Assembly (NCBI RefSeq): GCF_000004825.1
Contig: NW_008805068.1
Location: forward strand, 248,001 to 312,000
Length of the DNA stretch: 64,000 bases
Source of the DNA: Heterostelium album PN500
Taxonomy: Eukaryota > Evosea > Eumycetozoa > Acytosteliales > Acytosteliaceae
Direction of reading: 5' to 3'
The position numbers and the translations under genes were made by a program. The notes beneath the pieces are model-generated. The model was not told where the DNA came from. It did no database searches and saw only the letters and a program-made list of their open reading frames with translations. Positions 12,936-23,866 of the stretch are shown here, in pieces (position 1 is the first letter of the stretch; each line of letters begins with the position of its first letter).

Positions 12936-14610
12936 TTAAATCTTGTTTAACATCTCTGGTGATAAATTATCATAGGGACTTGTACAAGTTGCAAGATAGA
13001 CGATTTCCATCTTTTGTGAATTTTGTTGTTGTTGGTTGTTGAAACGTTGCTCTGATTCTACTTGAATAGAGTTGGTTGTTGGTTGATCCGACATGATATA
13101 GTCAGAGTCGTCGTCCAAAGCGATATCGATCATTTCCTTTGAGAGTGCATCGGCTGGATCGAATTGGTGAAGAAGACGACGCCATTTACCGATTTGACCT
13201 TCCCAGCTACGCTTGCTGCACACTTGATTCTTGTTTGGTGTTCTTGGGTCGGTCTTCTTTCTTCTTGACTTCTTGACGGCGGCAATATAGGCTTGGTAAC
13301 CAAGGGTTTGCTTACCAATGTCGATTTGACGTTGACGTGATTTGAGTTTGGCTTCACTTTCTTCTTTTGGTTTTTTGGTTGGTTGTTGAGCGACTGCAAC
13401 CTCTGAATTGTTGTTTTGCTCGTTGTTGAAGTTGTTAGCATTGTCATTGGTTTGATTAGCACCTACAACAATGTAACCATCGACAATATGTTCAACTGGA
13501 TCAGTTGGATCGATTGGTTCGAATGGCTTTGGCTTGGCAGCGGTAGTTACCTCAACAATTGGAAGGCCAGTGGCGGCGACTTCAAGATATGTAGTTTTGG
13601 CGGTAGCTTCGAATTGCTCAATGCTAATCTTACCTACTGGCTTAAGATGAGCTGGTTTCTTAGTCTTTTGTTGTTGCTGTTGTTGTTGTTGTTGTTGCTT
13701 TTGTGCAGACTTTGGTAGGACACTCAACTTAAAGTCGACGGGCAATGGAAGTGGATCGGGAACGAGCTTGGAAGCACTGAATTGTGCTGGCGAAGCAACG
13801 AATGGAATCGGTAGGGGAAGTGGGGAGTTGGTAACCGACATCATCATCATCGATGATTTGTATGGGCTGGTTTGGGATGAGAGCATGTGGTAAGCACCAC
13901 CCCACACGTTGCCGGTGTGTGGTGTCACTGGAGAGGCGTTGAGCGAACTGGCCAAGCTAGAACTGGCAAACACCAGGGAACGAGCTTGTTCGATGGTCTG
14001 GTCGATGGCATCGATCTCCGATGGACGCACATTGCACTCCGGACGGTTACGAAGAGACAAAAGGTACTCGACAGTGTGAATAACGGTGGGTTTTGGCAGA
14101 CGAACAACTTCACCTACTGATACACTATCATCGGTGTTGTTGTCGGCGTCTGTGGTGTTGGTGTTGACAATATCATCAACCAAAAGATCAGTGGTAAGTA
14201 ACTCTTTGAACGAAGCAGACTCCTCCTGTTGTTGCTTTGGCACAGAGACACTGGTGTATCCATAGGACGAGGTGAACAAGAGGGTATCGGCAGTGACCGC
14301 TGTCTTTGGCTTGGCATTGACACTCTTTCTCAATGGTGTAGTAAAAGTAGTAACATTTGTCAGAATATTTGGTGAACCTGGTGTTGGCTTTACAGTTGTA
14401 ACAATAGACTTTTTCTGAAATTAATTAAATAATAATAATGGAAATAACAATAATAAAATTAGTTTTAAAATTATTTTTCTAAATAATAATCCAGGAATTT
14501 ATAAATTAATTAATTACCTTGTTGGAAGTTGGAAGATTTTTAATATTTTTAAATAATTGTCTATTTGGTTGATTTGGTGTGTTAAAGCTAGTTGGAATGA
14601 TGGTTGCCAT
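12936..14610 (-). CDS. slbp: histone mRNA stem-loop binding protein (SLBP)
   Basis: Two exons, 14518-14610 and 12936-14414, encode 523 residues. The RNA-binding domain sits near residues 386-453 (about 13150-13350) and has the family signature: RQRQIDIGKQTLGYQAYI, then KKTDPRTPNKNQVCSKRSW and KWRRLLHQFDP. The TPNK segment is the known Thr phosphorylation and RNA-contact motif. SLBP binds the 3' hairpin of replication-dependent histone mRNAs and directs their processing, translation and decay. The long N-terminal part is Gln/Pro-rich and low in complexity, including a Q run near 13675-13700. Three E2F-like sites lie 475-545 bp upstream of the start, consistent with S-phase control. No histone gene is in the window. 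Confidence 0.92.
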
Positions 14611-15460
14611 TTTGTTGTTTTGATATATTACTGACTACTTAAACTAGTGATATTTTTAGCAAAGGAAAAAAAGTTTTTATGTTTTGAAAAAAAAAAAACT
14701 CTTGAATATTTTTTATAGGTAGAAAAGAGTAGAGTATTTTTTCAATTTTTTTGATAGAATAGGAGAACTGGCGGAATTTGGTAATTAAATTAACCTGTGG
14801 AAATAGATAGAATCTACAGTTGTGTTTTGCCAAAAAAGAAATAACAATATAAGAAAGAGAGATAATGTTGTTATTGTTCGTTGATTTGTAAATATAATCA
14901 ATTGTTTGAAGATCAATAAAAACCATCAGCAGGTGTGTTGCTCAACCAAAAAGAAAAAAAAATTAAAAAAAAAAAAAACAATAAAAACAATTTTTTTTTG
15001 CAATTTTTGACAGTTTATTTTTTTCACATAGGTTCACCCATAGTGTGTCACTAAGAAATTTGAATTTTTCATCACAATCACTATGCGCCAAAATCATCAA
15101 AATCTAACGGATTCATCATTTTTAAATTAAAGCGCCAACAGTTGAGCGGGAACATATTAAAAATTGAGATTTTTCTTGGTTTTTGTTTTGTTTAAGAAAC
15201 ACAATGCAAATTAATTTAATGATCAGATCTTTCTTTACTTTTCATTGAATCGATTGAATTGAATTGATTTGCAATTATATGAAGTAATTTTATTTGAATT
15301 TTTAAATTGATTTGATTAATTTAAATAATAAATCATTTTTTTATTTCTATTTATTTTTAAAATTAATTACTTTTTTTTTTTGTTTTTGTTTTTTTTTTTG
15401 TTTAAAAAAAAAAGAGAGAAAGTAATTTATGTAATGAAAATTGTTATTATTAGATTCTTC
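14611..15460. other. intergenic, SLBP upstream region
   Basis: It lies between the SLBP start and the 3' end of the NDR gene, both minus strand. Apart from the E2F-like cluster it is A/T runs; short frames near 14640-14925 are AT-driven and not convincing. Confidence 0.5.
15085..15152. promoter_or_regulatory. cluster of three E2F-like sites upstream of SLBP
   Basis: GCGCCAAAA at 15085-15093, GCGCCAACA at 15132-15140 and GCGGGAA at 15146-15152 match or nearly match the reverse complement of the E2F consensus TTTSSCGC. They lie in otherwise AT-rich DNA whose only visible downstream promoter target is the minus-strand SLBP gene. Dictyostelids have E2F/DP and a retinoblastoma homologue. Function is inferred from sequence alone. 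Confidence 0.5.
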
Positions 15461-16755
15461 TTACTCTTCATCACCTATTGATTGATAATAGTCAAGTAAA
15501 AATCCGAGACCTTGCATGTAGAGTTTGAATGGCTCGATGAGATCGTATGGTTTCTCTACGGTAACGAGTGCACCACACTCTGGGATTGTAATCAAAGTTG
15601 ACAACGATGGATTGAAATGTGAGAAGAGCTCAATGACATCGTCAACATGTACATCGTCTTTACCGACAACCACCAAAATCTTACACTTTAAACCATGAAT
15701 ATCATTTAAATTGATATCATCTTTCCTGTAATTATGATAATGTGAATGTTAATATTTGAAATATATGATTTTTGATAATGATTGATATTTACTTTAGATA
15801 GCTTTCAACATAATGACACATATTAACAGTATTGATCATATTCATTTCATTGATGATCGATTGCATGATGTCTGGACTGGTGGTATCGAGTTCACCCAAA
15901 TGGAAATGTTTGATGAGATAGTTTTTAACGTTCTCTGGGTTCTTGAACGATGGGATCGATTTGAATCCAATCCAATGCTTGACTGTCTCGAGCCATCCGA
16001 ATGACTTGAGTGCTGAACCAACGAGAATCAAACCAATCACATACTTTGGATTGTTAATAGCAAACTTGGTTAAAACTGCACTACCTGCACCTGACCCTAA
16101 TCCAATGAATGTCTTTATCCTGTATTATACAAAGCCAAACAAAATGTTAATAATAGCTAATCACAATAATGCAGATGGTGTAGGTAGATAGATACCGACT
16201 TGAAATGATCTAAAACATATAGAATGTCTTGTGACATTTGCTCTAGCGATGGATAGTGATTCTCGATATCGGCAGAGTTGTATTCATGTCCTGGTGCTTC
16301 AATATGGAGAATATTAATGAATGGTAGAACTGTTTTCATTGCTGGCTGACCAAAGAATGGACTGAAACATGATACATCTTGAAATATTGATTTGTAAGGA
16401 TTTAAGTTTGTTTGTTAACAATAAGTTTGTTTTTGTTAATGTTTGTTATTGATTGATTGATTGATTGATTATTGATATGATACATACGATTTGTACCTAA
16501 ATCATGATAGGTTACGATAAATGGTAGTTCAACATGTTCAGAGTTCTCACCCATTCTGAGGTAACATGCCAATTCACCGGACGATGTCTTTACGGTGTGT
16601 TTGACTTCACCTGGTTGAGCAGCGATATAGTCGTGTACAACGACATCTACCTTGCTGGAACTGCTACTCAAAGCATTGCCTGAAGTACTCTTTTTCAAAC
16701 TACCAGAACTCTTATTGAGAGCGGTACCCGATGTGCTCTTCTTCAAACTATCCAT
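15461..16755 (-). CDS. NDR (N-myc downstream-regulated) family protein
   Basis: Four exons, 16488-16755, 16196-16377, 15793-16112 and 15461-15725, encode 344 residues. The family signature appears in order: FIVTYHDLGTNHVSCF across the first junction, ILHIEAPGHE, TFIGLGSGAGSAVL, and near the end IPECGALVTVEKPYDL. NDR proteins have an alpha/beta-hydrolase fold but lack the usual catalytic machinery; roles in stress response, differentiation and vesicle traffic are reported. The N-terminus is a duplicated Ser/Lys-rich stretch with SLKKSTSG repeated. The start was placed at MDSLKKSTSG because the open frame above it is low-complexity AT sequence. The PECGAL end is complete and followed by a short acidic tail. 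Confidence 0.88.
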
Positions 16756-17568
16756 TCTTCTTTCCTTATTTTTTTTTGTTTTGCTAGCAGTAAGACGACT
16801 GACTTGATTTTTTTTTGTTTTTAAATTTAATATAAAAAACAAAATTGAACTGACTGAACTGATTAATGAAACTCGACTCGTTTATTTATGTATTATGATT
16901 GATATAAAACTAATTTGCTTTTTTTTTTATAGTAAATGTTAGCTAATACAATCGAAATATATAATAATATGCCAAATTAAAAATGTTGATGATTTATTAT
17001 TGTTGAATTTATCTATTTTTTAATTTCTTTTTGGTTTTTTATTAATTAATTATATAAATATTTTATTTAATTTCGAAAATTGATTAACAAATTAATATTA
17101 TCTATCTTATATCTATCTATCTATCTATTTTATTTTTATCTTTATTAATTAATGAAAAAAAATAATATTTTTTGAAGTTTTTTTTTTTAGGTGGTAGGGT
17201 GGTGGTGTTCACAAAATAAAATAAAAATAAAAATAAATATAAACACAAATATATTATAATTATTTTATTTTTATTTATTTTATTTTAAAAATATTATTAT
17301 AAATAATTTTTTTTTTTAATATTAAACAAATCGTGTTTTTCAAAAAAAAAAAAAAAAAAAACACAAAAAATCAAACCAGGACATGGACAGGGGATTGTCT
17401 TTTTAGTTCATGATTTATTTTGGATTTTTAAGCAAAAATAAAAGAAAAAAAGAGTGTTAACACTCTTCATTTCACCTTTAATAGAAATCTGAGATTAACT
17501 TGGTTGTCAGGAGTGTCGTGCAAGGTTTTTAAGGGCGAAAAAAAAAAAAAAAAAAACATTTTAAAATC
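16756..17568. other. intergenic, AT-rich
   Basis: Upstream of the minus-strand NDR gene and of the small plus-strand gene at 17569. It contains long T and A runs and a G-rich patch GGTGGTAGGGTGGTGGTG near 17190. Nothing else is recognisable. Confidence 0.4.
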
Positions 17569-17805
17569 ATGAGATCATATTACCCCAAACCAACACTATC
17601 ACCAAATGAACACTTGATTTTGGATTCACCAATATTCACACACAGTGCGGCATCTGACATGACAGAGTGTCACAAATGTCAAAAAACAACAAGTTTTATT
17701 ATAAATTCATCAAAATTCACCACTCAACTTTTAGACCTTTGCCCAAAGTGCGCACTCTTTCCATCAAAACGATCATCATATCTCAACCGTATTTTAATTC
17801 TGTGA
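17569..17805 (+). CDS. possible small CxxC zinc-ribbon protein, 78 residues
   Basis: A short frame starts after an A-rich stretch, which is the usual context of a dictyostelid start codon. It contains two CxxC knuckles, CHKCQKTT and LCPKCALFP, 26 residues apart, as in a zinc ribbon. The remainder is Ser/Thr/Pro-rich. There is no intron and no recognised family. Length and spacing are plausible for a small metal-binding protein, but it could also be a fragment of a larger gene. Confidence 0.4.
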   Translation: MRSYYPKPTLSPNEHLILDSPIFTHSAASDMTECHKCQKTTSFIINSSKFTTQLLDLCPKCALFPSKRSSYLNRILIL

Positions 17806-18461
17806 AATAGATATAGATTTTGTATTTATTTATTTGTATTTATTATTTAATTTTATCACATTTTTGTTTGTAATTTAAAATATTTATTTTCCACGATTTT
17901 AGTTTCATAAATATCACTTTCATATAATAGTCATTATACGAAAGATGAATTTCATCCATGCGCAGATAATAAAAGAATATTGTTTATTATTATGATGATG
18001 ACGGGGCTGTTGTTTCTAAGCACATAATTTTTGGAATTTATCTTGAAGTATTTCTTAAGTTTATCAAATATTTATTTTCTCTTATAAAAGGCAAAATGAA
18101 ACAATCTATTGTAATACTTTATAAAACCAATTAAATTAATAAAAAAATTATATTAATATAATAACAAACATACTTGTCCAAGATATCTTTCATAGTTGTT
18201 TTTTGAGAGCAATCTATTTCCATATTATACTAAAGTTCTAATTAATATTTAATTGTAAAAACAAATTTTTAGTTTATATTTATGTTTGATTTTTCTAGGT
18301 CTCTTCTAAAAACTCAAAAACTCTATTATTATCTATTGTATCATATTCTCTATAATTTTTGCAAAAAAATCAAAAATAAATCAAGAATATATTACTATCT
18401 TTAATTGTTTATTTATTTATTTCAAAGATAGTTGCAGAACGCCTTATTAACTTGTCGTCAC
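17806..18461. other. intergenic, no recognised feature
   Basis: AT-rich sequence downstream of the small CxxC frame and of the minus-strand B-box gene, so two 3' ends converge here. No coding or RNA signal is seen. Confidence 0.4.
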
Positions 18462-19961
18462 TTAGAATAGATTCCCATTGATCTTTTTCGATGGAATATC
18501 GAGCACTGCCACAATTTCCACCAGTGATATCCACTCAAACTCTTGATCCGATTTCCACTTTGTAATTGTTTTGTTTTTGATGTTGAAGATCGTCATATCA
18601 AATGCATACTCTGATATGCTATATAGAGATCCGTTATAATGACACAAAACGATTTGATATGCACTTGCTACATTTGCTGAACAATACAATCTAAATTGTA
18701 AAGTTCTGACATTAAATAGTATGATATTTTTATATCCAAAGACTCTTACCTCATATAGATAGATATGATCTTTTCCATCGTAACACGTTAATACTCGATT
18801 GGCGCATATGTTATTTAAAAATTGATCATGAATAACTTGAAATGATTGATCTGCTATCGAGTATCTGATGTATTTTCCGAGATCATCGCACCCACCAAAC
18901 ATGTAAATATACTCTCCAACTTGTATTGATTGGCCGTACAATGGGTTGAAGTCTTTTATTTTTCCAAGATCAGTGATGTTGGAGTTGGATAAATCTATCA
19001 ATGATGCTCCATCGCGATGTGTTGATAAGATGTAACTGTGTTTGTTTTGATTATTATTTAAACTTGTTGAATTTGAACTGAGTTTGATTGATTGTTTCAA
19101 TAGATGACCAAGTTGAGTGAAATCAAACTGTTTGAGTTCTAATTTACGATTGTTGGTTTTGTTATCATTATCATTATTGTTATTATTATTGTTGAATGAA
19201 GATGATTTAAATTGATTATTATATTTATAGATTAAATCTAATATCATTGAATCACTGTTATTATTATAATTTGATAGAATATCGAGAAGATGTTCATTTG
19301 TAGAGGTGGTGTTGCAGAATAACGTTTCATTATTTGATTTGATGAATGATGAAAGTGATTCACTTGAATTGATTGATTTCATGATGAATGGAATTGAATA
19401 ACTCTCTGTTGTATCATCAAGAAAAGATGATGTTTTAGATGTTTCACTATCATTATTATTACTATTAGTTTCTAAATGATTATATAATATGATAGTGTTG
19501 ATTAAATGTTTTAATTCTTTAATATTATGATCTATTTGATTGATTATTAACTCTTTATGATCGATGATTGGTTTCTTTAACTTTTGTTCTTCAATCATAA
19601 GATATTTATACAACTCTTCAAAGTGTTTGCTGATCTGTTTCTCATCTAATGATAATGAATTGTAGTTTTCTGTTTTACACTTCATCATGTTCCAAATATC
19701 ATCTAATCTCTTTGATATATAATTAGAACGGTTGGTCGTTTTTGTATCATTATTATCATTATTATTAATATTATTTAATATTTGTGTAAGTTCAAATCTA
19801 ATATCATCGATATGATCAATGAAATTAGAATGTTCTCTTTCTTTGTTATGATTGATTGAACATCTTGAACACAATAACTTATTGCACTCATAACACAAAG
19901 CTTCTAATATTTTTTTATGATCTGAACATTCAAAACTATTACAAATAACTTTGTTATCCAT
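18462..19961 (-). CDS. B-box zinc-finger / Kelch-like protein, shortened copy
   Basis: One exon, 499 residues. The N-terminus has a B-box: CSDHKKILEALCYECNK, then LLCSRCSINHNKEREH, supplying the Cys/His ligands. Next come an Asn-rich helical region with coiled-coil character and a C-terminal half with blades such as GEYIYMFGGCDDLGKYIRYS. It is a close paralogue of the gene at 20431-22194. Compared with that copy, about 60 codons are missing after FEWIS, and the frame changes there. The last 20 or so residues are therefore unrelated, although the old ending (GGNCGSARYSIEKDQW...) is still readable in another frame. It is probably a decaying or altered family member. Confidence 0.75.
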   Translation of the reverse strand: MDNKVICNSFECSDHKKILEALCYECNKLLCSRCSINHNKEREHSNFIDHIDDIRFELTQILNNINNNDNNDTKTTNRSNYISKRLDDIWNMMKCKTENYNSLSLDEKQISKHFEELYKYLMIEEQKLKKPIIDHKELIINQIDHNIKELKHLINTIILYNHLETNSNNNDSETSKTSSFLDDTTESYSIPFIMKSINSSESLSSFIKSNNETLFCNTTSTNEHLLDILSNYNNNSDSMILDLIYKYNNQFKSSSFNNNNNNNDNDNKTNNRKLELKQFDFTQLGHLLKQSIKLSSNSTSLNNNQNKHSYILSTHRDGASLIDLSNSNITDLGKIKDFNPLYGQSIQVGEYIYMFGGCDDLGKYIRYSIADQSFQVIHDQFLNNICANRVLTCYDGKDHIYLYEVRVFGYKNIILFNVRTLQFRLYCSANVASAYQIVLCHYNGSLYSISEYAFDMTIFNIKNKTITKWKSDQEFEWISLVEIVAVLDIPSKKINGNLF

Positions 19962-20105
19962 TTCTTCAAATATATATTCTTATGATAAACATACAAGTAT
20001 AGTTATAAAGATATTATAAATCAGATAGAAACGAATTAAAAAAACATTAAATGACCATCCCAATCAGATTTTTAGATTTTGGTTTGAAAAATATTCTTTG
20101 TTTTA

Positions 20106-20303
20106 TTACCATTCTAATATTAATTCAATTTTGTTGTAATCGAAACATTTAACCTTCATTTTAATGATGTCATTAAATTTGAAGTGTTGTATTCTGACTT
20201 GATCGATATATATTCCATTCTGTTGGTGGTTATAATCCTTAAAGAAAATGTTGACAACACGATCTGTTTTGGGAAAAATTGTTTCGAGAGCGAACTTGTC
20301 CAA
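20106..20303 (-). pseudogene. duplicated 3' scrap of the RNase II-like gene
   Basis: The minus-strand frame ends TDRVVNIFFKDYNHQQNG ... NKIELILEW and matches the C-terminus of the gene at 60466-63650; by eye 45 of the last 53 residues agree. The bases after the stop, GGTAATAAAACAAAGA, are also shared. Upstream, LDKFA resembles LDKLA of the parent but the sequence between is missing, so the piece lacks the catalytic domain. It lies between two B-box genes, just as the parent is followed by a B-box gene. It is a passenger of a segmental duplication and not a functional gene. Confidence 0.85.
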
Positions 20304-20430
20304 CTTTTAAAAAAAAAGATACTTAAACTCTCAACATGAATTGTGTACATAGATAAAACACTAATGAATAGTGAGATAATCAAAGCATTTATTACTCTCT
20401 TTATACATTTAATTGTATTTATTTATTTAT

Positions 20431-22194
20431 TTATTTCAAAAAGATAGTTGCAGAACGCCTTTTTAACTTGTCGTCACTTAGAATAGATTCCCATTGATCT
20501 TTTTCGATCGAGTATCGAGCACTTCCGCAATCTCCACCGATCGTATAAATATAACTCTCTACCTCTGATATCTCGTGGTAAATCATTGGTTTACACATGA
20601 TTGAAATAGTAAGACTATGGTTGTTATTATTGAGATACTTGATTTCTTTGGTTTGAATGCTGAATCGAATGAATTTTTCGTCAGTGTTGTACAAATAAAT
20701 ATATCCTTTGTGATCAGTGCATCCTGATATCCACTCGAACTTTTGACCCGATTTCCACTTTTTATATGTTTTGACTTTGATGTTGAAGATCGTCATTTCA
20801 AATGCACGTTCTGCCATGATATATAGAAATCCGTTATAGTGACACATTATAATTTGGTATGTACTTGCATCTACTTTCTCACAATACAATTCAAATTGTA
20901 AAGTTCTTATATTAAATCTTCTCATGATATTATTATTTCCAAAGACTCCTGCATCATATAGATAGATATGATCTTGTCCATCATAGCACACTGATACGGT
21001 ATAGATGCTATGTAAAACTTGATCATGAATAACTTGAAATGATTGATCTGCTATCGAGTATCTGATGTATTTTCCTAGATTATTGCGACCACCAAACATG
21101 TAAATATACTCTCCAGCCTGAATTAATTGAGTGCCATATAGTGTATAGTCATTTATTTCTCCAAGATCAGTGATCTTGTAATTCGATAAATCTATCAATG
21201 ATACTCCATTTTGATGTGTTGATAAGATATAACTGTGTTTGTTTTGATTATTATTTAAACTTGTTGAGTTTGAACTGAGTTTGATTGATTGTTTCAATAA
21301 ATGACCAAGTTGAGTGAAATCAAACTGTTTGAGTTCTAATTTACGATTGTTGGTTTTGTTATCATTATCATTATTGTTATTATTATTCTTGAATGAAGAT
21401 GATTTAAATTGATTATTATATTTATAGATTAAATCTAATATCATTGAATCACTGTTATTATTATAATTTGATAGAGTGTCTTGAAGATATGAATTTTTGG
21501 AAGTGGTAGTGTGGAATAACGTTTCATTATTTGATTTGATGAATGATGAAAGTGATTCACTTGAATTGATTGATTTCATGATGAATGGAATTGAATAACT
21601 CTCTGTTGTATCGTCATGAAAAGGTGATGATGATGATGTGGTTGATGATGTTTCACTATCATTATTATTATTAGTATCTAGATGATTATTTAATATGATG
21701 ATGTTGATTAAATGTTTTAATTCTTTAATATTATGATCTATTTGATTGATTATTAACTCTTTGTTATCGATGATTGGTTTCTTTAACTTTTGTTCTTCAA
21801 TCATAAGATATTTATACAACTCTTCAAAGTGTTTGCTGATCTGTTTCTCATCTGATGATAATGAATTGTAGTTTTCTGTTTTACACTTCATCATATTCCA
21901 AATATCATCCAATCTTTTTGATATATGATTAGAACGGTTGGTCGTTTTTGTTGTATTGTTATTATTATTTTTATCATTAATATTAACATTACTATTATTA
22001 ATATTATTTGATATCTGTCTGAGTGCCATTCTAATATCATCGATATGATCAAGAAAATTAGAATGTTCTATTATTTCTTTGCTATGATTGGTTGAACATC
22101 TTGAACACAACAACTTATTGCACTCATAACACACAGCCTCTAATATTCTTTTACGATCTGAACATTCAAAACTACTAATATCTTTGTTATTCAT
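20431..22194 (-). CDS. B-box zinc-finger / Kelch-like protein, full-length copy
   Basis: One exon, 587 residues. A B-box at residues 8-45 (CSDRKRILEAVCYECNK, LLCSRCSTNHSKEIIEH) is followed by an Asn/Ser-rich helical middle. The C-terminal part repeats beta-propeller-like units (LIQAGEYIYMFGG, YIYLYNTDEKFIRFS, VESYIYTIGGDCGSARYS). B-box proteins of this layout form a multicopy family in dictyostelids; the molecular role is not established. Its C-terminus is intact, unlike the neighbour at 18462. The DNA after the stop contains AGATAATCAAAGCATTTATTACT, nearly repeated upstream near 22507, which hints at further lost copies. Confidence 0.8.
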   Translation of the reverse strand: MNNKDISSFECSDRKRILEAVCYECNKLLCSRCSTNHSKEIIEHSNFLDHIDDIRMALRQISNNINNSNVNINDKNNNNNTTKTTNRSNHISKRLDDIWNMMKCKTENYNSLSSDEKQISKHFEELYKYLMIEEQKLKKPIIDNKELIINQIDHNIKELKHLINIIILNNHLDTNNNNDSETSSTTSSSSPFHDDTTESYSIPFIMKSINSSESLSSFIKSNNETLFHTTTSKNSYLQDTLSNYNNNSDSMILDLIYKYNNQFKSSSFKNNNNNNDNDNKTNNRKLELKQFDFTQLGHLLKQSIKLSSNSTSLNNNQNKHSYILSTHQNGVSLIDLSNYKITDLGEINDYTLYGTQLIQAGEYIYMFGGRNNLGKYIRYSIADQSFQVIHDQVLHSIYTVSVCYDGQDHIYLYDAGVFGNNNIMRRFNIRTLQFELYCEKVDASTYQIIMCHYNGFLYIMAERAFEMTIFNIKVKTYKKWKSGQKFEWISGCTDHKGYIYLYNTDEKFIRFSIQTKEIKYLNNNNHSLTISIMCKPMIYHEISEVESYIYTIGGDCGSARYSIEKDQWESILSDDKLKRRSATIFLK

Positions 22195-23288
22195 TTTTAA
22201 AAGATATCTACTATTATTACTATGATTCTAAATAGGCAAGATTAAAAAATTAAATAAAAAAAAAGATTTAATCAAACACCCTTGATTTTAGATACAAAAC
22301 TAAGTAATTTAATTTGAAAATGGCTTTGCTCGAATTAAAAAAAAAAAAATGGTTTATGAAAAAAAAATATGTTTAGATGATGATCTTAGGCCATCAGTAA
22401 CTCATTGCTACTAAAGTCAGTGAACACGCTTTATACACAATCATGGAATAAATATCCAATCAAATCGAAATTGATTAAATAAAATTTATCAAATTAAGAA
22501 TTGTCAGATAATCAAAGCATTCATTACTGTGCATTTATAATTTTAAATTATTTACTTTATTTATTTTTTTCAAGTTTTCTAAAAAGTATTTCTATTATTA
22601 TTATTACAGTATAAATAAATTATAACTTTTTAATTGCTTTTAATTAAACAGGTTAAAACTGTGGCATAAAAACAAAAATATCTTTTTTTTTTTTTTTTTT
22701 TTCTTCTTCTTGAAGTTCATTTAAAAAAAAAGGACTGAAAAAGTTATCATATTATTGAAATACTTAAAAAAGAACAATATTGTTTCTTATTAAAATAAAT
22801 ACAAATAAACATTAATCCTGTAAAAAAAAAAATTTTGCAAATCAATCTGATTGGTGGTGATTGGGTTGAGCAAAGATTTTTTTTTTTTTTGCAAAAAATT
22901 TCCAGACACATAAACTTTGATTTTGAATCAGATCAAAACTGTCGTCATTCACAGCGAGAGGACATTAACCAAAATTCTGAGAGGTTCCCAATCGTATCTC
23001 AAATTAATTTTAAGACCAAACACATCACGAGTTAGCCCAAGGATTAATTCCTCAGGCATTCAGAACTTGGATTTTGTCAAATCATCAAAGAAGGGGTTCA
23101 ATCTCAGCGCTTCAGATAAAAATAAATATCTTTAAAATGAACAAACCACCAACTAATACACCTAAACAATTTACTGATTGATTTTAATTAATATCAAATT
23201 CTGTATTTTTGTAAACTATAAATAAGGACTTGTCTTCTCTAATATCAATTATAACTTTAAACAAATATAATAATATATATATACAAAA
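22195..23288. other. intergenic, with a repeated motif and an ambiguous frame
   Basis: The 22507-22529 region nearly repeats the sequence downstream of the B-box gene (20373-20395), suggesting an eroded duplicate. At 22917-23135 a plus-strand frame (KTVVIHSERTLTKILRG...) has coding-like composition, but I recognise nothing and no splice context supports it. The final 100 bases are the AT-rich leader of the gene at 23289. Confidence 0.35.
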
Positions 23289-23866
23289 ATGACACATGTA
23301 CATAAAGCTGTTTTTAATACAAATGATTTACAACCAAACAAGTAAGTTGTTTTGACATACAATACTCATTGGGAATGAATAATATTTATAAAGTTAAAAG
23401 GTTACTAATATCAATTATATTCTACCAATATTATATTTCTTTTGTAAATCAAAAAAAAAATAGATTTAGATTGGTTCTTGCAGTTGAAAAAGGAAGTTGG
23501 GCTAGAGCCTGTAGAGTTGTAGATGTTATGACCGGTAAAAACAAAGAGCTAAACACTGATGGAAATAACGATCGTATCTATCCAACTTCAACACCAAGCT
23601 TCTATTCAAACAAGTTTTGTTATGACTCAGTTTGGATCGATCACACTCAGATCAGTAACATCAGATTAGAGTTCTGGAAGTACAGTGGTACTTGGTCATG
23701 GTATCAAAACGAGACTATTGACCTCGCAAACGACTGGAACTACTATTCAAACAAAACCGTTGTATTCATCTGGAGAGACGATAACAGTACAATCACCAAT
23801 CTAGTTGGCCAAGAATTACCAGCACCAACCGCCAACTTGCCAACCAGAGATATCCTCCCATATTGA
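23289..23866 (+). CDS. unrecognised small protein, 151 residues
   Basis: Two exons, 23289-23341 and 23464-23866, joined by GTAAGT...AATAG with the frame preserved. The protein has no signal peptide or membrane segment. It is rich in aromatic residues (VWIDHTQISN, LEFWKYSGTWSWYQNE, VVFIWRDDNS), which suggests a compact beta-sandwich. The start follows an A-rich leader and a TATA-like stretch. C-ending codons in the second exon are typical of well-expressed genes in this group. No family is recognised; it may be a lineage-specific cytosolic protein. Confidence 0.7.

Noticed and set aside
15026-15050. CACCCATAG, similar to the upstream element of dictyostelid small RNA genes
   Set aside because: It departs from the expected CCCAYAA core, and no conserved RNA motif follows at the usual distance.
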